From positions 1-64,000 of the forward strand of contig JAQXDI010000043.1 of assembly GCA_029251465.1 (NCBI GenBank): DNA of 64,000 nt, read 5' to 3'. The number at the start of each line of letters is the position of its first letter. Position 1 is the first letter of the stretch. Under the pieces are notes generated by a model. That model made no database searches, was not told where the DNA came from, and saw only the letters and a program-made list of their open reading frames with translations. Shown one piece after another: positions 17,866 to 26,489 of the stretch. The DNA comes from Ascidiaceihabitans sp. Its GTDB lineage: Bacteria > Pseudomonadota > Alphaproteobacteria > Rhodobacterales > Rhodobacteraceae. Made by a program: the position numbers and the translations under genes.

Positions 17866-18067
17866 GTGGATGCTCCTCAAATAGCGTTGCGCGTCACTAG
17901 CCCGTTTCGTCACAAATCTCAATGCATGTGTGTGTCCTGTGACTTGATGCAGATATGCCGCGGCGCGCAACACGCAAAGGTTGCTGCAAATCAGCCCCGC
18001 CTGGTCATCAATATGCCTCATTTGACTAGGATTAGATTAAAAAAGGAAATAATAAGGGGCAAATGGC

Positions 18068-18751
18068 ATGGGCGCGTTACTGGCAGAAAACAAAAACGGC
18101 AGATATTCTGTTCCCGAAAATCTAGAACATCGACCGGCGGTCCGATTGGTTACGGCTGGTGATGTTTACGAACCTAAAACCATCCGCTTCATGGCTGAAA
18201 ACGCTGGTGACGGCGATATTATCCATGCCGGAACGTTCTTTGGTGATTTTTTACCCGGTCTCGCCCAAGGCATGGCCAAAGGTAAAAAGGTCTGGGCGTT
18301 TGAACCAAACCCCAATTCTTTTGAGAACGCGACCAAGACGGTCAAGCTGAACAGGATCAAAAACGTCGACGTGCAGAACTATGCGCTGTCCAGCACCACC
18401 GGTTCGATCCTGTTCCGGACTTACGATGAAAACGGAAGGCCGATGGGCGGTCACAGCCAATTTGTCCAAGAAATGGCTGAAGGTGTCCAAAAAGTCGCAT
18501 CCATTCGCTTGGATGACATCGTGCCGATGGATCGCAAAGTGTCGATCTTGCAACTAGACGTCGAAGGGCACGAACGCGCTGCCCTGTTAGGGGCACGCGG
18601 TATCATCGACAAATGGAAACCCATCCTAATTCTAGAGGAATTCAAGCGCCCGCGTTGGATTCGCCGTCACTTTGGGCAACATGGCTACCGCTTGGTTGGC
18701 CGGCTGCATGGCAATCGGGTATTCGCAACGACGGACGTTAAACTTCGGTAA
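18068..18751 (+). CDS. FkbM-family methyltransferase
   Basis: This 227-residue SAM-dependent methyltransferase has a weak glycine motif I (DIIHAGTFFGDFLPGL), VWAFEPNPNSFENATKTVKLN (motif II with the acidic ribose contact), a LQLDVEGHERAALLGA core characteristic of the FkbM family, and ILILEEF. FkbM enzymes O-methylate sugars or polyketides; the substrate here is unknown. The 202-bp divergent gap to ahcY holds its promoter region. A GGGG stretch precedes the ATG. Confidence 0.85.
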   Translation: MGALLAENKNGRYSVPENLEHRPAVRLVTAGDVYEPKTIRFMAENAGDGDIIHAGTFFGDFLPGLAQGMAKGKKVWAFEPNPNSFENATKTVKLNRIKNVDVQNYALSSTTGSILFRTYDENGRPMGGHSQFVQEMAEGVQKVASIRLDDIVPMDRKVSILQLDVEGHERAALLGARGIIDKWKPILILEEFKRPRWIRRHFGQHGYRLVGRLHGNRVFATTDVKLR

Positions 18752-18834
18752 ATTTCTAAAAGTGCGCAGCTTTTCGGGTTTTCACACCGCCTGTCTCGTG
18801 GAACAACTAAGACTTGTTTCAAAAGGTGCGCACT

Positions 18835-19428
18835 ATGGCTACTCCTCCCCGTGCATGGCAGCGAATGCTGTCCGGTCGCAGGCTTGATCTGCTGGACCCG
18901 ACGCCAGTCGATATCGAAATCGAAGACATCGCCCACGGCCTTGCCTTTGTGGCGCGTTGGAACGGTCAGACCCACGGTGATTTCGCCTATTCGGTCGCTG
19001 AACATTCACTGCTGGTCGAAACCCTGTATGGACGGATCGCGCCCAAGGCTCCGACAAAATGGTTGATGGCTGCATTGCTGCATGACGCCCCTGAATATGT
19101 GATCGGTGATATGATTTCGCCGGTCAAAGCCGCTGTGGGCCCGGGTTACGGTGCCTTGGATGATCGACTGACGGCTGCGATCCACATCCGATTTGGACTG
19201 CCTGCCGCAATTCCTGTCGTGATCAAAAAGCAAATCAAAAAGGCCGACAAAATCAGCGCGTGGATGGAAGCGACACAAATCGCTGGCTTTACCGAAACCG
19301 AGGCGACCAAATTCTTTGGCAAACCGGACGCCGCGATCATGGACGGTCTGGCAATCGTCCTGCGCACACCGGTTGAAACCCGCAACGCATTCACCAACCG
19401 CCATGCCCAGTTACTGGAGAAAATGTGA
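18835..19428 (+). CDS. HD-domain phosphohydrolase (YfbR-like)
   Basis: The 197-residue protein has the HD metal-binding pattern: FAYSVAEHSLLVE (first His), AALLHDAPEYVIGDMISPVK (His-Asp) and a late Asp in KADKISAWMEAT. Proteins of this type are nucleoside-monophosphate phosphatases related to E. coli YfbR. The ATG at 18835 has AAAAGG upstream; an in-frame TTG further up is less likely. Its stop overlaps the GNAT gene's GTG, so the two form an operon. Confidence 0.87.
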   Translation: MATPPRAWQRMLSGRRLDLLDPTPVDIEIEDIAHGLAFVARWNGQTHGDFAYSVAEHSLLVETLYGRIAPKAPTKWLMAALLHDAPEYVIGDMISPVKAAVGPGYGALDDRLTAAIHIRFGLPAAIPVVIKKQIKKADKISAWMEATQIAGFTETEATKFFGKPDAAIMDGLAIVLRTPVETRNAFTNRHAQLLEKM

Positions 19429-19919
19429 CCAAATCCCCGCTCCATATTCGCCGCGCCGGCGCGCTTGATTGTCGTGCCCTGGCCGCGTTGCTAAACGAAA
19501 TCATCGCCATTGGTGGCACAACGGCAAAGGTCGAATTGGTCACTGGTGATCAACTTTCGACGTGGATGGAACGCGAACACGCGGTCTGGTATTTGGCCGA
19601 AGACGACACCGGAAAACTGTTGGGGTTTCAATACATCCAACCGCACAAAGACATTCCCCACGATTCCACCGATATCGCGACATTCACGCGCGTTGGTCAA
19701 ACAGGTTTGGGTATTGGATCGGCCTTGTTCGCCGCGACAAGCAAGGCCGCCATGGAAATGGGATATGTGACAATCGATGCGGTCATTCGCGCCGATAACG
19801 AAGGTGGGCTCGCATATTACCAAAGCCGCGGCTTCGAAACGATCAAGCTGCTAAAGGACGAAAAGCTGTCCAACGGCCAAGTTGTCGACAGGGTTTGGAA
19901 GCGGTGTTCACTGCGCTAA
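19425..19919 (+). CDS. GNAT family N-acetyltransferase
   Basis: The 164-residue protein follows the GNAT fold: LHIRRAGALDCRALAALLNEI at the start, FQYIQPHKDIP, then the acetyl-CoA pyrophosphate loop VGQTGLGIGSALFAATSKAA and YYQSRGFETIKLL. The substrate cannot be read from the sequence; phosphinothricin-type acetyltransferases are the closest pattern. The GTG start overlaps the preceding stop (ATGTGA) and the 3' end overlaps regA by four bases, convergently. Confidence 0.88.
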   Translation: MTKSPLHIRRAGALDCRALAALLNEIIAIGGTTAKVELVTGDQLSTWMEREHAVWYLAEDDTGKLLGFQYIQPHKDIPHDSTDIATFTRVGQTGLGIGSALFAATSKAAMEMGYVTIDAVIRADNEGGLAYYQSRGFETIKLLKDEKLSNGQVVDRVWKRCSLR

Positions 19920-20470
19920 CGCGGTGAACGTTTCGCCAAAATCCGCTGCAAAGTCCGACGGTGCATGTTCAGGCGACGCGCCGTTTCTGACACGTTGCGG
20001 TCGCACAATTCGTACACCCGCTGGATGTGTTCCCAACGCACGCGGTCCGCGCTCATCGGGTTTTCCGGGGGTGGTGGCAGATCGTCACCCGTCGCAAGCA
20101 GCGCATTCATGATGTCGGTCGCGTCGGCGGGTTTTGACAAATAATCCGTCGCACCGATTTTGACCGCAGCCACGGCTGTTGCAATCGCGCCGTATCCTGT
20201 CAGCACAACCACCCGGGATTCAGGGCGTTTTTCGCGCAGCACTTCGACCACGTCCAAACCATTGCCATCCTCTAATCTTAGATCAACGACGGCATACGCG
20301 GGCGGGCGGGCCGTGGCGATTGCACGACCACCAGCAACGGATCCGGCGGTTTCAACTTCGAACCCGCGCTTTTCCATCGCTTTGGCCAAACGGCGTAAAA
20401 ATGGTTCGTCATCATCGACCAAAAGCAGCGAACGATCTTCGCCAATCTCGTGTTGCGTTGGCTCTGCCAT
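19916..20470 (-). CDS. regA: Redox response regulator RegA/PrrA/ActR
   Basis: RegA controls photosynthesis, carbon and nitrogen fixation, and respiratory genes when phosphorylated by RegB. The 184-residue protein has a receiver domain (LLLVDDDEPFLRRLAKAM, Asp63 in VVDLRLEDG, VVVLTGYGAIATAV, KIGATDYLSKPAD), a proline linker (PPPPENP) and the strongly conserved Fis-type helix-turn-helix ETARRLNMHRRTLQRILAKR. Length, Asp63 and HTH match characterised family members. The senC gene lies 101 bp upstream on the same strand and regB is divergent. Confidence 0.98.
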   Translation of the reverse strand: MAEPTQHEIGEDRSLLLVDDDEPFLRRLAKAMEKRGFEVETAGSVAGGRAIATARPPAYAVVDLRLEDGNGLDVVEVLREKRPESRVVVLTGYGAIATAVAAVKIGATDYLSKPADATDIMNALLATGDDLPPPPENPMSADRVRWEHIQRVYELCDRNVSETARRLNMHRRTLQRILAKRSPR

Positions 20471-20571
20471 AGGTCTTCTCCGGTCCAGAATTTGTTCTGA
20501 CGACTATGTAGCGCGCGGCGGCCTGCGTCAATTTATCCGATCAGAGGCAGATGGTCACAGCAACCAAAGGC

Positions 20572-21186
20572 TTAGGCGTTGTCGACAAAGCAGCCGATCT
20601 GCTTGGCCATTTGTTCTGGCGTCACGTCGCGGCGGAAAAATTCGACAAAACCTACTTCGGGCAACACCAGATAGCTGAACGTGGAGTGATCAACGAGGTA
20701 GTAATCCGACCCGTCATCATGCGGCTGATAGTAGGTGCGATAGGCTTTGCTTGCTGCTTTGACCTGCTCTGGCGATCCGGTCAGCCCAACCATTTTTTCA
20801 TGCATGTTGAATGCGAAATCACCGACGACTTCTGGTGTGTCGCGTTTGGGATCAATCGAGATAAAGACCGGCGTGACCGACTGCCCTGCCTCGGCGAGCA
20901 AATCAACGGCTTCGGCATTGCGCGACACATCAAACGGGCAAACATCCGGGCAAAACGTGTAGCCAAAATAGATCAACGACGGTTCGGTGATCACGTCGGC
21001 TTGGGTCACTGTTGCGCCTTTGGCGTTGAGCAACTCGAACGGTCCGCCAATTGCGCCCCCACCGGCCACCGAACTGGTGCGGCATTGCGCGAACGGATCG
21101 CCGTTAGAATTCTGAGACATGTACCAGGTTCCGCCAACAACGGCGGCGACAGCAAAGGCGGCAACAGGTGCGATAATGCGGATCAT
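20572..21186 (-). CDS. senC: SCO1/SenC/PrrC copper chaperone
   Basis: SenC/PrrC delivers copper to the CuA or CuB site of cytochrome oxidases and influences RegB signalling. The 204-residue protein has a signal anchor (about 5-23), a thioredoxin-like fold, the copper-binding FCPDVCP pair (Cys79, Cys83) and the matching histidine (His167 in LVDHSTF), plus FISIDPKRDTPEV. All three copper ligands are present. It lies between regA and the divergent regB, the standard redox-module arrangement. Confidence 0.96.
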   Translation of the reverse strand: MIRIIAPVAAFAVAAVVGGTWYMSQNSNGDPFAQCRTSSVAGGGAIGGPFELLNAKGATVTQADVITEPSLIYFGYTFCPDVCPFDVSRNAEAVDLLAEAGQSVTPVFISIDPKRDTPEVVGDFAFNMHEKMVGLTGSPEQVKAASKAYRTYYQPHDDGSDYYLVDHSTFSYLVLPEVGFVEFFRRDVTPEQMAKQIGCFVDNA

Positions 21187-21274
21187 TTGTTTCCCTCTCG
21201 AATGGCTGTAGGTTCATCTTGGGCGCATTGGTATCAGCAGCGCCAACAAGCGCAATGAACGAATTGGTGAAGCA

Positions 21275-22672
21275 ATGGCGAATTCAGATCTGAACATGTT
21301 CACCGGACAGCAAAGATCCAACTGGATAAGGCTGCGCACGATGATCCTGCTGCGTTGGGTCGCGATAGTGGGACAATTAACCGCAATCACCGTGGCCCAG
21401 CGGATGTATGATTTGCAATTGGAACTGGGGCTTTGCTATCTGGTGGTAGGGTTGTCGGTGATCGGCAATCTGGTCGCAATTTTTGTGTTTCCGGAAAACA
21501 AGCGGCTGTCGGAAACCGAGAACCTAGCGATGGTTTTATTCGATCTGCTGCAATTGGGCGCGCTGCTGTATCTGACGGGTGGGCTGCACAATCCGTTTGC
21601 GTTGCTGCTGCTGGGGCCAGTGACGGTGTCCGCGGCGGTTTTGACCACGGCGTCGACTGTTTTGGTAGGGGCGACGGCCATTATTTTGGTGACGATCCTG
21701 TCGCAATTCCATGAACCGTTGCGCACCGTTCAGGGTTTTCATTTGCGCATTCCAGAGCTGTTTGTGTTTGGAAATTGGCTGGCGTTGGTGATTGCGATCA
21801 TGTTCATCGGCGCCTATTCACGGCGGGTCACGTCGGAAATGCATTCGATGTCGGACGCGCTTTCAGCGACGCAAATGGCCCTGTCTCGTGAACAGAAATT
21901 GACCGATTTGGGGGGCGTGGTTGCGGCCGCAGCACACGAACTTGGCACACCTTTGGCGACAATCAAACTGGTCAGCGCAGAGTTGATGGACGAACTGTCA
22001 GACAATCCGGACTTGTACGAGGACGCCGCCTTGATCCGCGAACAGGCCGACCGTTGCCGGGACATTTTGCGCGACATGGGGCGGGCCGGCAAAGACGATC
22101 TTCACCTGCGCCAAGCGCCTTTGATGGCTGTCGTGACCGAAGCCGCCGAACCGCATGCGCACCGCGGCAAATTCGTGCATTATTCGCACGATCCAGACGC
22201 GGGCAGCGAATTGAACCAACCTGCGATTTTGCGCAAACCCGAGATCATTCACGGCCTGCGCAACCTCGTGCAAAACGCCGTCGATTTTTCAAACGCCAAC
22301 GTCTGGGTTGAAACCGATTGGAATGCCGAAACCATCTCGATCCGTATCATCGACGACGGTCTTGGTTTTCCACCGTCTTTGATCGGGCGTATCGGGGACC
22401 CGTTTATGCGCAAACGGCGCAGCACATCAGACAACCAACAACGCCCGGAATACGAGGGCATGGGGCTGGGATTGTTCATCGCGAAAACTTTGCTTGAACG
22501 GTCCGGCGCAGAGCTGAAATTCGCCAACGGGCCTGAAATTACGATCCCCAATGACGCGCAAACCAAAAAAGTCGGTGCCATCGTCGAGGTTGTCTGGCCA
22601 AGAGACGCCATCGATGCGCGCCACGGATCCAATGCTGTGCCGATCGGACTGAACCAACATATCACCAACTAA
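21275..22672 (+). CDS. regB: Redox sensor histidine kinase RegB/PrrB
   Basis: The 465-residue kinase has about six membrane helices in residues 25-180. The quinone-sensing heptapeptide GGLHNPF is at 102-108. The H-box AHELGTPLATI has His221. The redox-active cysteine lies in the ADRCRDIL box (Cys261). ATP-binding N, G1 and G2 elements are LRNLVQNAVDFS, IDDGLGFP and GMGLGLFIAKTLL. These are all hallmarks of RegB, which senses the quinone pool and respiratory flux. It is divergent from senC-regA across 88 bp and is followed by a promoter region with a CtrA site. Confidence 0.97.
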   Translation: MANSDLNMFTGQQRSNWIRLRTMILLRWVAIVGQLTAITVAQRMYDLQLELGLCYLVVGLSVIGNLVAIFVFPENKRLSETENLAMVLFDLLQLGALLYLTGGLHNPFALLLLGPVTVSAAVLTTASTVLVGATAIILVTILSQFHEPLRTVQGFHLRIPELFVFGNWLALVIAIMFIGAYSRRVTSEMHSMSDALSATQMALSREQKLTDLGGVVAAAAHELGTPLATIKLVSAELMDELSDNPDLYEDAALIREQADRCRDILRDMGRAGKDDLHLRQAPLMAVVTEAAEPHAHRGKFVHYSHDPDAGSELNQPAILRKPEIIHGLRNLVQNAVDFSNANVWVETDWNAETISIRIIDDGLGFPPSLIGRIGDPFMRKRRSTSDNQQRPEYEGMGLGLFIAKTLLERSGAELKFANGPEITIPNDAQTKKVGAIVEVVWPRDAIDARHGSNAVPIGLNQHITN

Positions 22673-22708
22673 CTGATTGTTAATATTTTCGCCGCTGCGC
22701 CGGATGTA

Positions 22709-22723
22709 TTAACGACACATTAA
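22709..22723. promoter_or_regulatory. Perfect CtrA full site upstream of the DivL-like PAS gene
   Basis: TTAA-CGACACA-TTAA matches the CtrA consensus TTAA-N7-TTAA at all eight fixed bases. Its right end is 47 bases before the ATG at 22771, in the 98-bp gap after regB. That position overlaps where a promoter core would lie, so either activation or repression is possible. Binding is inferred. Confidence 0.6.
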
Positions 22724-22770
22724 CTTTTGCACCCGAAGGTATAAAAAACGCTGTCACGAAGGATCAGCAT

Positions 22771-24303
22771 ATGACGTTTCAAGACATCATTCTGGTGATT
22801 TTTGTATCTGGTGTGACTGCGGTCGCCGGGCTTTTGTTTGTGGCCTGGATGCCGGTGCGATCCGCGCAATCTGCCCCACAACCCATAACGGCCGATATTT
22901 CGCTGTTGTTTCGGGGCCCTGATCTGGAACATGCATCGAATACAGCACGGTTTATTCTGGCTCAGAATTCTGGCGAAACAGACTGGATTAGCCTGTACCG
23001 CAGTTTTGGCGCACGTTTTCCCGCCCTGCCACGCGATCCCGTGACGGACCGCGATGGGTCCATGATCCTTGCCGCGCAAGACATCCAAGACACTGCGGTT
23101 CTCAAAATCGATCGCGTTAACGAATGCACACACGTGCAAGTCGTCGATCCTGACGCCTTGGGGTTGGATGATCACCACCGTGTAAAATCGCTTGAGGCTG
23201 AGCTGCAAACGCTGCGGTTGGCCAGTTCAACCGCTCCCCACCCCACATGGCAAGCGGACGAGAACGGCAACGTCAAATGGTGCAATGACGCCTACAAAGC
23301 GCTGTACCAAGACGTCCACGGATCAGAACCGGATCCAAAAAATCCGTTGCTCAAATCCTTTACAGAAAAGCTAGATGACAAGGGACAGTCGCGCGCCTCT
23401 TTGAAGGTCGATGACGAACGCCCGTCGCTGTGGTTCGATGTCAGTTCAATGCGTGTGGATGACGGCACGATGTTTCACGCCATCGATATTAACGCCGTGA
23501 TCCGCGCCGAAATTGCCCAGCGTAATTTCGTGCAAACGTTGGCGAAAACCTTTGCGCAGCTTTCGACCGGATTGGCGATTTTTGATCGCAACGGCCAGTT
23601 GGCTTTGTTCAATCCTGCGTTGGTTGATCTGACATCTTTGCCTGCGGATTTCTTGTCCGCCCGACCAGATTTGTCGTCCTTTTTCGATCGCTTGCGCGAC
23701 AATCGGGTCATGCCTGAACCCAAGAATTACCGGTCTTGGCGCCAAGAAATTTCTGACGTCATCAGCGCCGCCACTGATGGCCGATATCAAGAAACATGGT
23801 CGTTGGAATCTGGTCAAACCTACCGTGTGTCTGGTCGCCCGCACCTCGACGGGGCCATCGCGTTTTTGATCGAAGACACCAGTGCCGAAATGTTGCTAAC
23901 CCGCAATTTCCGCGCCGAGCTAGAGCTAAGCCAATCGTTGATGGACACGTTTGACGACGCGTTGGTCGTATTTTCGTCCGCCGGGCTTTTGCAATTCTGC
24001 AACACCTCTTACCGCGAGATGTGGAAGCTGGACCCCGAAAACAGCTTTGCCGAAGTGACAATTATCGACACGATCAAAGACTGGCAAAAACAGTGTCACC
24101 CAAACCCCGCGTGGGGCGAGGTTCGCAATTTTATTATGAACTTTGAAGAGCGCGCACCGTGGGACGCAACCATCGAACACAATCAGCACAGCGAACTGCG
24201 CTGCCATGTTGACCCTATCGTTTCAGGTGCCACGCTGATCCGGTTTTCGCGGGTGCGCCAGACACAAACCTCGGCCAAAAAGCTGACAAATATGGCAGGC
24301 TGA
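22771..24303 (+). CDS. Kinase-less multi-PAS membrane protein in the DivL position
   Basis: The 510-residue protein has one N-terminal membrane helix (about 5-27). Three PAS-like units follow: HPTWQADENGNVKWCNDAYKALY; QLSTGLAIFDRNGQLALFNPALVDL; MDTFDDALVVFSSAGLLQFCNTSYREMW. It ends soon after the third. There is no H-box, no tyrosine equivalent and no HATPase domain. In rhizobia and Caulobacter the gene before tsaE-amgK-murU-addBA is commonly the tyrosine kinase-like DivL, which tunes CckA in the CtrA phosphorelay. I infer that this is a DivL relative that lost its kinase half. The evidence is gene order, membrane anchor, PAS domains and the CtrA site upstream. It could instead be an unrelated PAS sensor. 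Confidence 0.6.
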   Translation: MTFQDIILVIFVSGVTAVAGLLFVAWMPVRSAQSAPQPITADISLLFRGPDLEHASNTARFILAQNSGETDWISLYRSFGARFPALPRDPVTDRDGSMILAAQDIQDTAVLKIDRVNECTHVQVVDPDALGLDDHHRVKSLEAELQTLRLASSTAPHPTWQADENGNVKWCNDAYKALYQDVHGSEPDPKNPLLKSFTEKLDDKGQSRASLKVDDERPSLWFDVSSMRVDDGTMFHAIDINAVIRAEIAQRNFVQTLAKTFAQLSTGLAIFDRNGQLALFNPALVDLTSLPADFLSARPDLSSFFDRLRDNRVMPEPKNYRSWRQEISDVISAATDGRYQETWSLESGQTYRVSGRPHLDGAIAFLIEDTSAEMLLTRNFRAELELSQSLMDTFDDALVVFSSAGLLQFCNTSYREMWKLDPENSFAEVTIIDTIKDWQKQCHPNPAWGEVRNFIMNFEERAPWDATIEHNQHSELRCHVDPIVSGATLIRFSRVRQTQTSAKKLTNMAG

Positions 24304-24350
24304 ACCGCATTCCACTTGCGGGCAGCGCCACCCCGCGCCACCATGCCTGA

Positions 24351-24827
24351 ATGGCAGCCAACACCTTGATAATTGATCTACCTTCCGTTGATGCAACGGC
24401 AGATTTTGCCATGCAAATCGGTGCCAAGCTGATGATGGGTGATACCCTATTGCTTGCTGGTGACGTCGGTGCTGGCAAAACCTTTTTTGCACGCGCTTTG
24501 ATCACGTCTTTGTTGATCGAGGCAGAAGACATTCCTTCGCCAACTTTTACATTGGTTCAAACCTACGACACCCGATCCGGCCCTCTGTGGCACGCGGATT
24601 TGTACCGGTTGTCGTCGGACTACGAGATCGAGGAATTGGGGTTGGTGGACGCCATGACCGATGCTATTTGCCTGATTGAATGGCCCGACAGACTGGGCGA
24701 ATACACCCCACAAAACGCACTGAATATTGCACTGTCCGCAGGTACATCCGATGATGCGCGCAGTATGGTTGTCAGTTGGACAGACCCACAATGGAACGAC
24801 GCGATGAAAGACTGGCAAAATGACTGA
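24351..24827 (+). CDS. tsaE: tRNA threonylcarbamoyladenosine biosynthesis ATPase TsaE
   Basis: TsaE is the small ATPase that works with TsaB and TsaD in t6A37 formation. The 158-residue product has the P-loop LLAGDVGAGKTFFARALI, PSPTFTLVQTYD, the Walker B-like LWHADLYRL and CLIEWPDRLGEYTP, all family-specific. It overlaps the next gene by eight bases, starting an operon that runs on through amgK, murU and addBA. Confidence 0.96.
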   Translation: MAANTLIIDLPSVDATADFAMQIGAKLMMGDTLLLAGDVGAGKTFFARALITSLLIEAEDIPSPTFTLVQTYDTRSGPLWHADLYRLSSDYEIEELGLVDAMTDAICLIEWPDRLGEYTPQNALNIALSAGTSDDARSMVVSWTDPQWNDAMKDWQND

Positions 24828-25830
24828 CCGACAAAATGCTTCGAACGACTTTATTGCCAGTGCAGGTTGGCAAGACGCCCAGCGCCAAACGGTTGCAGGG
24901 GATGCCAGCAATCGCCGCTATGATCGGCTGACAAAATCGAACGGCGACACGATTATCCTGATGGATGCGCCCCGTGAAAAGGGCGAGGATGTGCGCCCAT
25001 TTGTACAAATCGCAAACCATCTGCGTGCAATTGGTCTTAGCGCGCCAGAGATCCTGGCCGCCGACACTGAACGCGGGTTTTTGTTGATTGAGGATTTAGG
25101 CGACGACCTATTCGCCCGTGTTCTGCAACAAGATGCCAGTCTCGAGCGCCCGTTGTACACTGCCGCAGTTGACGTGCTGACGCATTTGCATGGCGCGCCT
25201 TGTCTCGACCTGAAACCGTATGATGCAGATGTCATGACCGAAATGGCGGCATTGGCGTATGTTTGGTATGCGCGCGAAAATACCCCCGAAACAACCGCAC
25301 GATTCACTGCTGCATTTCACAACTTGGTTGCGCCGTTGGATCAGGCCGCGCGCGTTCTGATTCAACGTGATTATCATGCGGAAAACCTGCTTTGGCTGCC
25401 TTCGCGCAGTGATGTTGCACGTGTTGGTTTACTAGATTTCCAAGACGCAATGTCCGGTCATCCTGCCTATGATCTGGTGTCGGTTTTGCAGGACGCGCGC
25501 CGCGATGTCAGCGCAAATATCGAAACCGAAATGAAGGCGCATTACGTTGCCCAGAACGGTTTGGATGCGGATGATTTTGAACGCGCATACGCCATCCTTG
25601 GGCTACAGAGAAACCTGCGCATTCTCGGGGTGTTTGCCCGCTTGTGCATGCGTGACGGCAAGGCGCATTACGTCGATCTGATCCCTCGGGTTTGGGGGCA
25701 CATCCAAACCAATTTGCGGCACCCCGCATTGACCGGTATCGCCACGATCATCAACACCGATCTACCGCCCCCCACCCCTGTTTTTCTGGAGCATTTGAAA
25801 TCCCAATGCGCGACACTCCCACATCCGTGA
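24820..25830 (+). CDS. amgK: Anomeric MurNAc/GlcNAc kinase AmgK
   Basis: AmgK phosphorylates MurNAc at C1 in the peptidoglycan-recycling shortcut that bypasses de novo UDP-MurNAc synthesis. The 336-residue APH-fold protein has FLLIEDLGDDLFARVL, the catalytic loop LIQRDYHAENLLWL (Asp and Asn), and the metal motif GLLDFQDAMSGHPAYDLVSVLQDARRD. Pairing with a MurU-type nucleotidyltransferase that overlaps its 3' end by 25 bases fixes the role more firmly than the fold alone. Confidence 0.9.
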   Translation: MTDRQNASNDFIASAGWQDAQRQTVAGDASNRRYDRLTKSNGDTIILMDAPREKGEDVRPFVQIANHLRAIGLSAPEILAADTERGFLLIEDLGDDLFARVLQQDASLERPLYTAAVDVLTHLHGAPCLDLKPYDADVMTEMAALAYVWYARENTPETTARFTAAFHNLVAPLDQAARVLIQRDYHAENLLWLPSRSDVARVGLLDFQDAMSGHPAYDLVSVLQDARRDVSANIETEMKAHYVAQNGLDADDFERAYAILGLQRNLRILGVFARLCMRDGKAHYVDLIPRVWGHIQTNLRHPALTGIATIINTDLPPPTPVFLEHLKSQCATLPHP

Positions 25831-26489
25831 TGCTGTTTGCTGCGGGCTTTGGCACGCGGATGAAACACTTAACCGCCCACCAACCAAAGCCATTGGTGCA
25901 CGTCGCCGGGCGCCCATTGATCGATCATGCCTTGGATTATGCATATGCGATTGAACCCGTAACAATCCTCGCGAACCTCCATTATTTGCCGCACATGCTA
26001 GAGACGCATTTGGCCGACACAAACGTGCGCACGATTATCGAAAGCCCCGATATTCTCGAGACCGGCGGTGGGTTGCGAAATGCCCTGCCGATCTTGGGCA
26101 ATGGCCCGGTTGTGACAATGAACACCGACGCGATTTGGTCTGGCCCCAATCCGGTCAAACTGGCGCTGAATGCATGGCAGCCTGACACGATGGACGCGCT
26201 GTTGGTCTGCATCCCTGTCGGGCAAACTGTCGGATACAACGGCAACGGTGATTTTTCTATTTCGCCTGATCGCCAGATCAAACGTGGCCACGATGTGGTT
26301 TACGGCGGCGTGCAAATTATCAAAACGGATCGCCTTGCCGCAGTTCCTGAAAAAGCGTTTTCGCTGAACGTGATTTGGGATCAAATGTTGGCGGATAATA
26401 GACTGTTTGGCCTGCCCTACCCCGGCCGATGGTGCGATGTCGGTCATCCCGGCGGCATCACCCAAGCCGAAGAGTTGCTAAATGTTTGA
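25806..26489 (+). CDS. murU: MurNAc-1-phosphate uridylyltransferase MurU
   Basis: MurU makes UDP-MurNAc from MurNAc-1-phosphate, completing the recycling route begun by AmgK. The 227-residue nucleotidyltransferase has the signature VMLFAAGFGTRMKHLTAHQPKPLV, TGGGLRNALPILG and VVTMNTDAIW, and ends with RWCDVGHPGGITQAEELL. The start chosen is the ATG at 25806, which overlaps amgK; an upstream in-frame start would lie deep inside amgK. It overlaps addB by eight bases. Confidence 0.93.
   Translation: MRDTPTSVMLFAAGFGTRMKHLTAHQPKPLVHVAGRPLIDHALDYAYAIEPVTILANLHYLPHMLETHLADTNVRTIIESPDILETGGGLRNALPILGNGPVVTMNTDAIWSGPNPVKLALNAWQPDTMDALLVCIPVGQTVGYNGNGDFSISPDRQIKRGHDVVYGGVQIIKTDRLAAVPEKAFSLNVIWDQMLADNRLFGLPYPGRWCDVGHPGGITQAEELLNV

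Noticed and set aside
17866..18067. SAH or SAM-type riboswitch before ahcY
   Set aside because: The 202-bp gap was read on the minus strand; no conserved SAH, SAM-II or SAM/SAH core or pseudoknot pattern could be recognised.
17254..18162. 302-codon plus-strand open frame opposite ahcY
   Set aside because: It is a shadow of ahcY, whose family match is unambiguous; the shadow has no recognisable domain or ribosome site.
20551..21258. 235-codon plus-strand open frame opposite senC
   Set aside because: Antisense shadow; senC retains all copper ligands and a signal anchor.
25692..25805. N-terminal extension of murU
   Set aside because: It would lie within amgK in another frame, and the nucleotidyltransferase domain begins immediately after the ATG at 25806.
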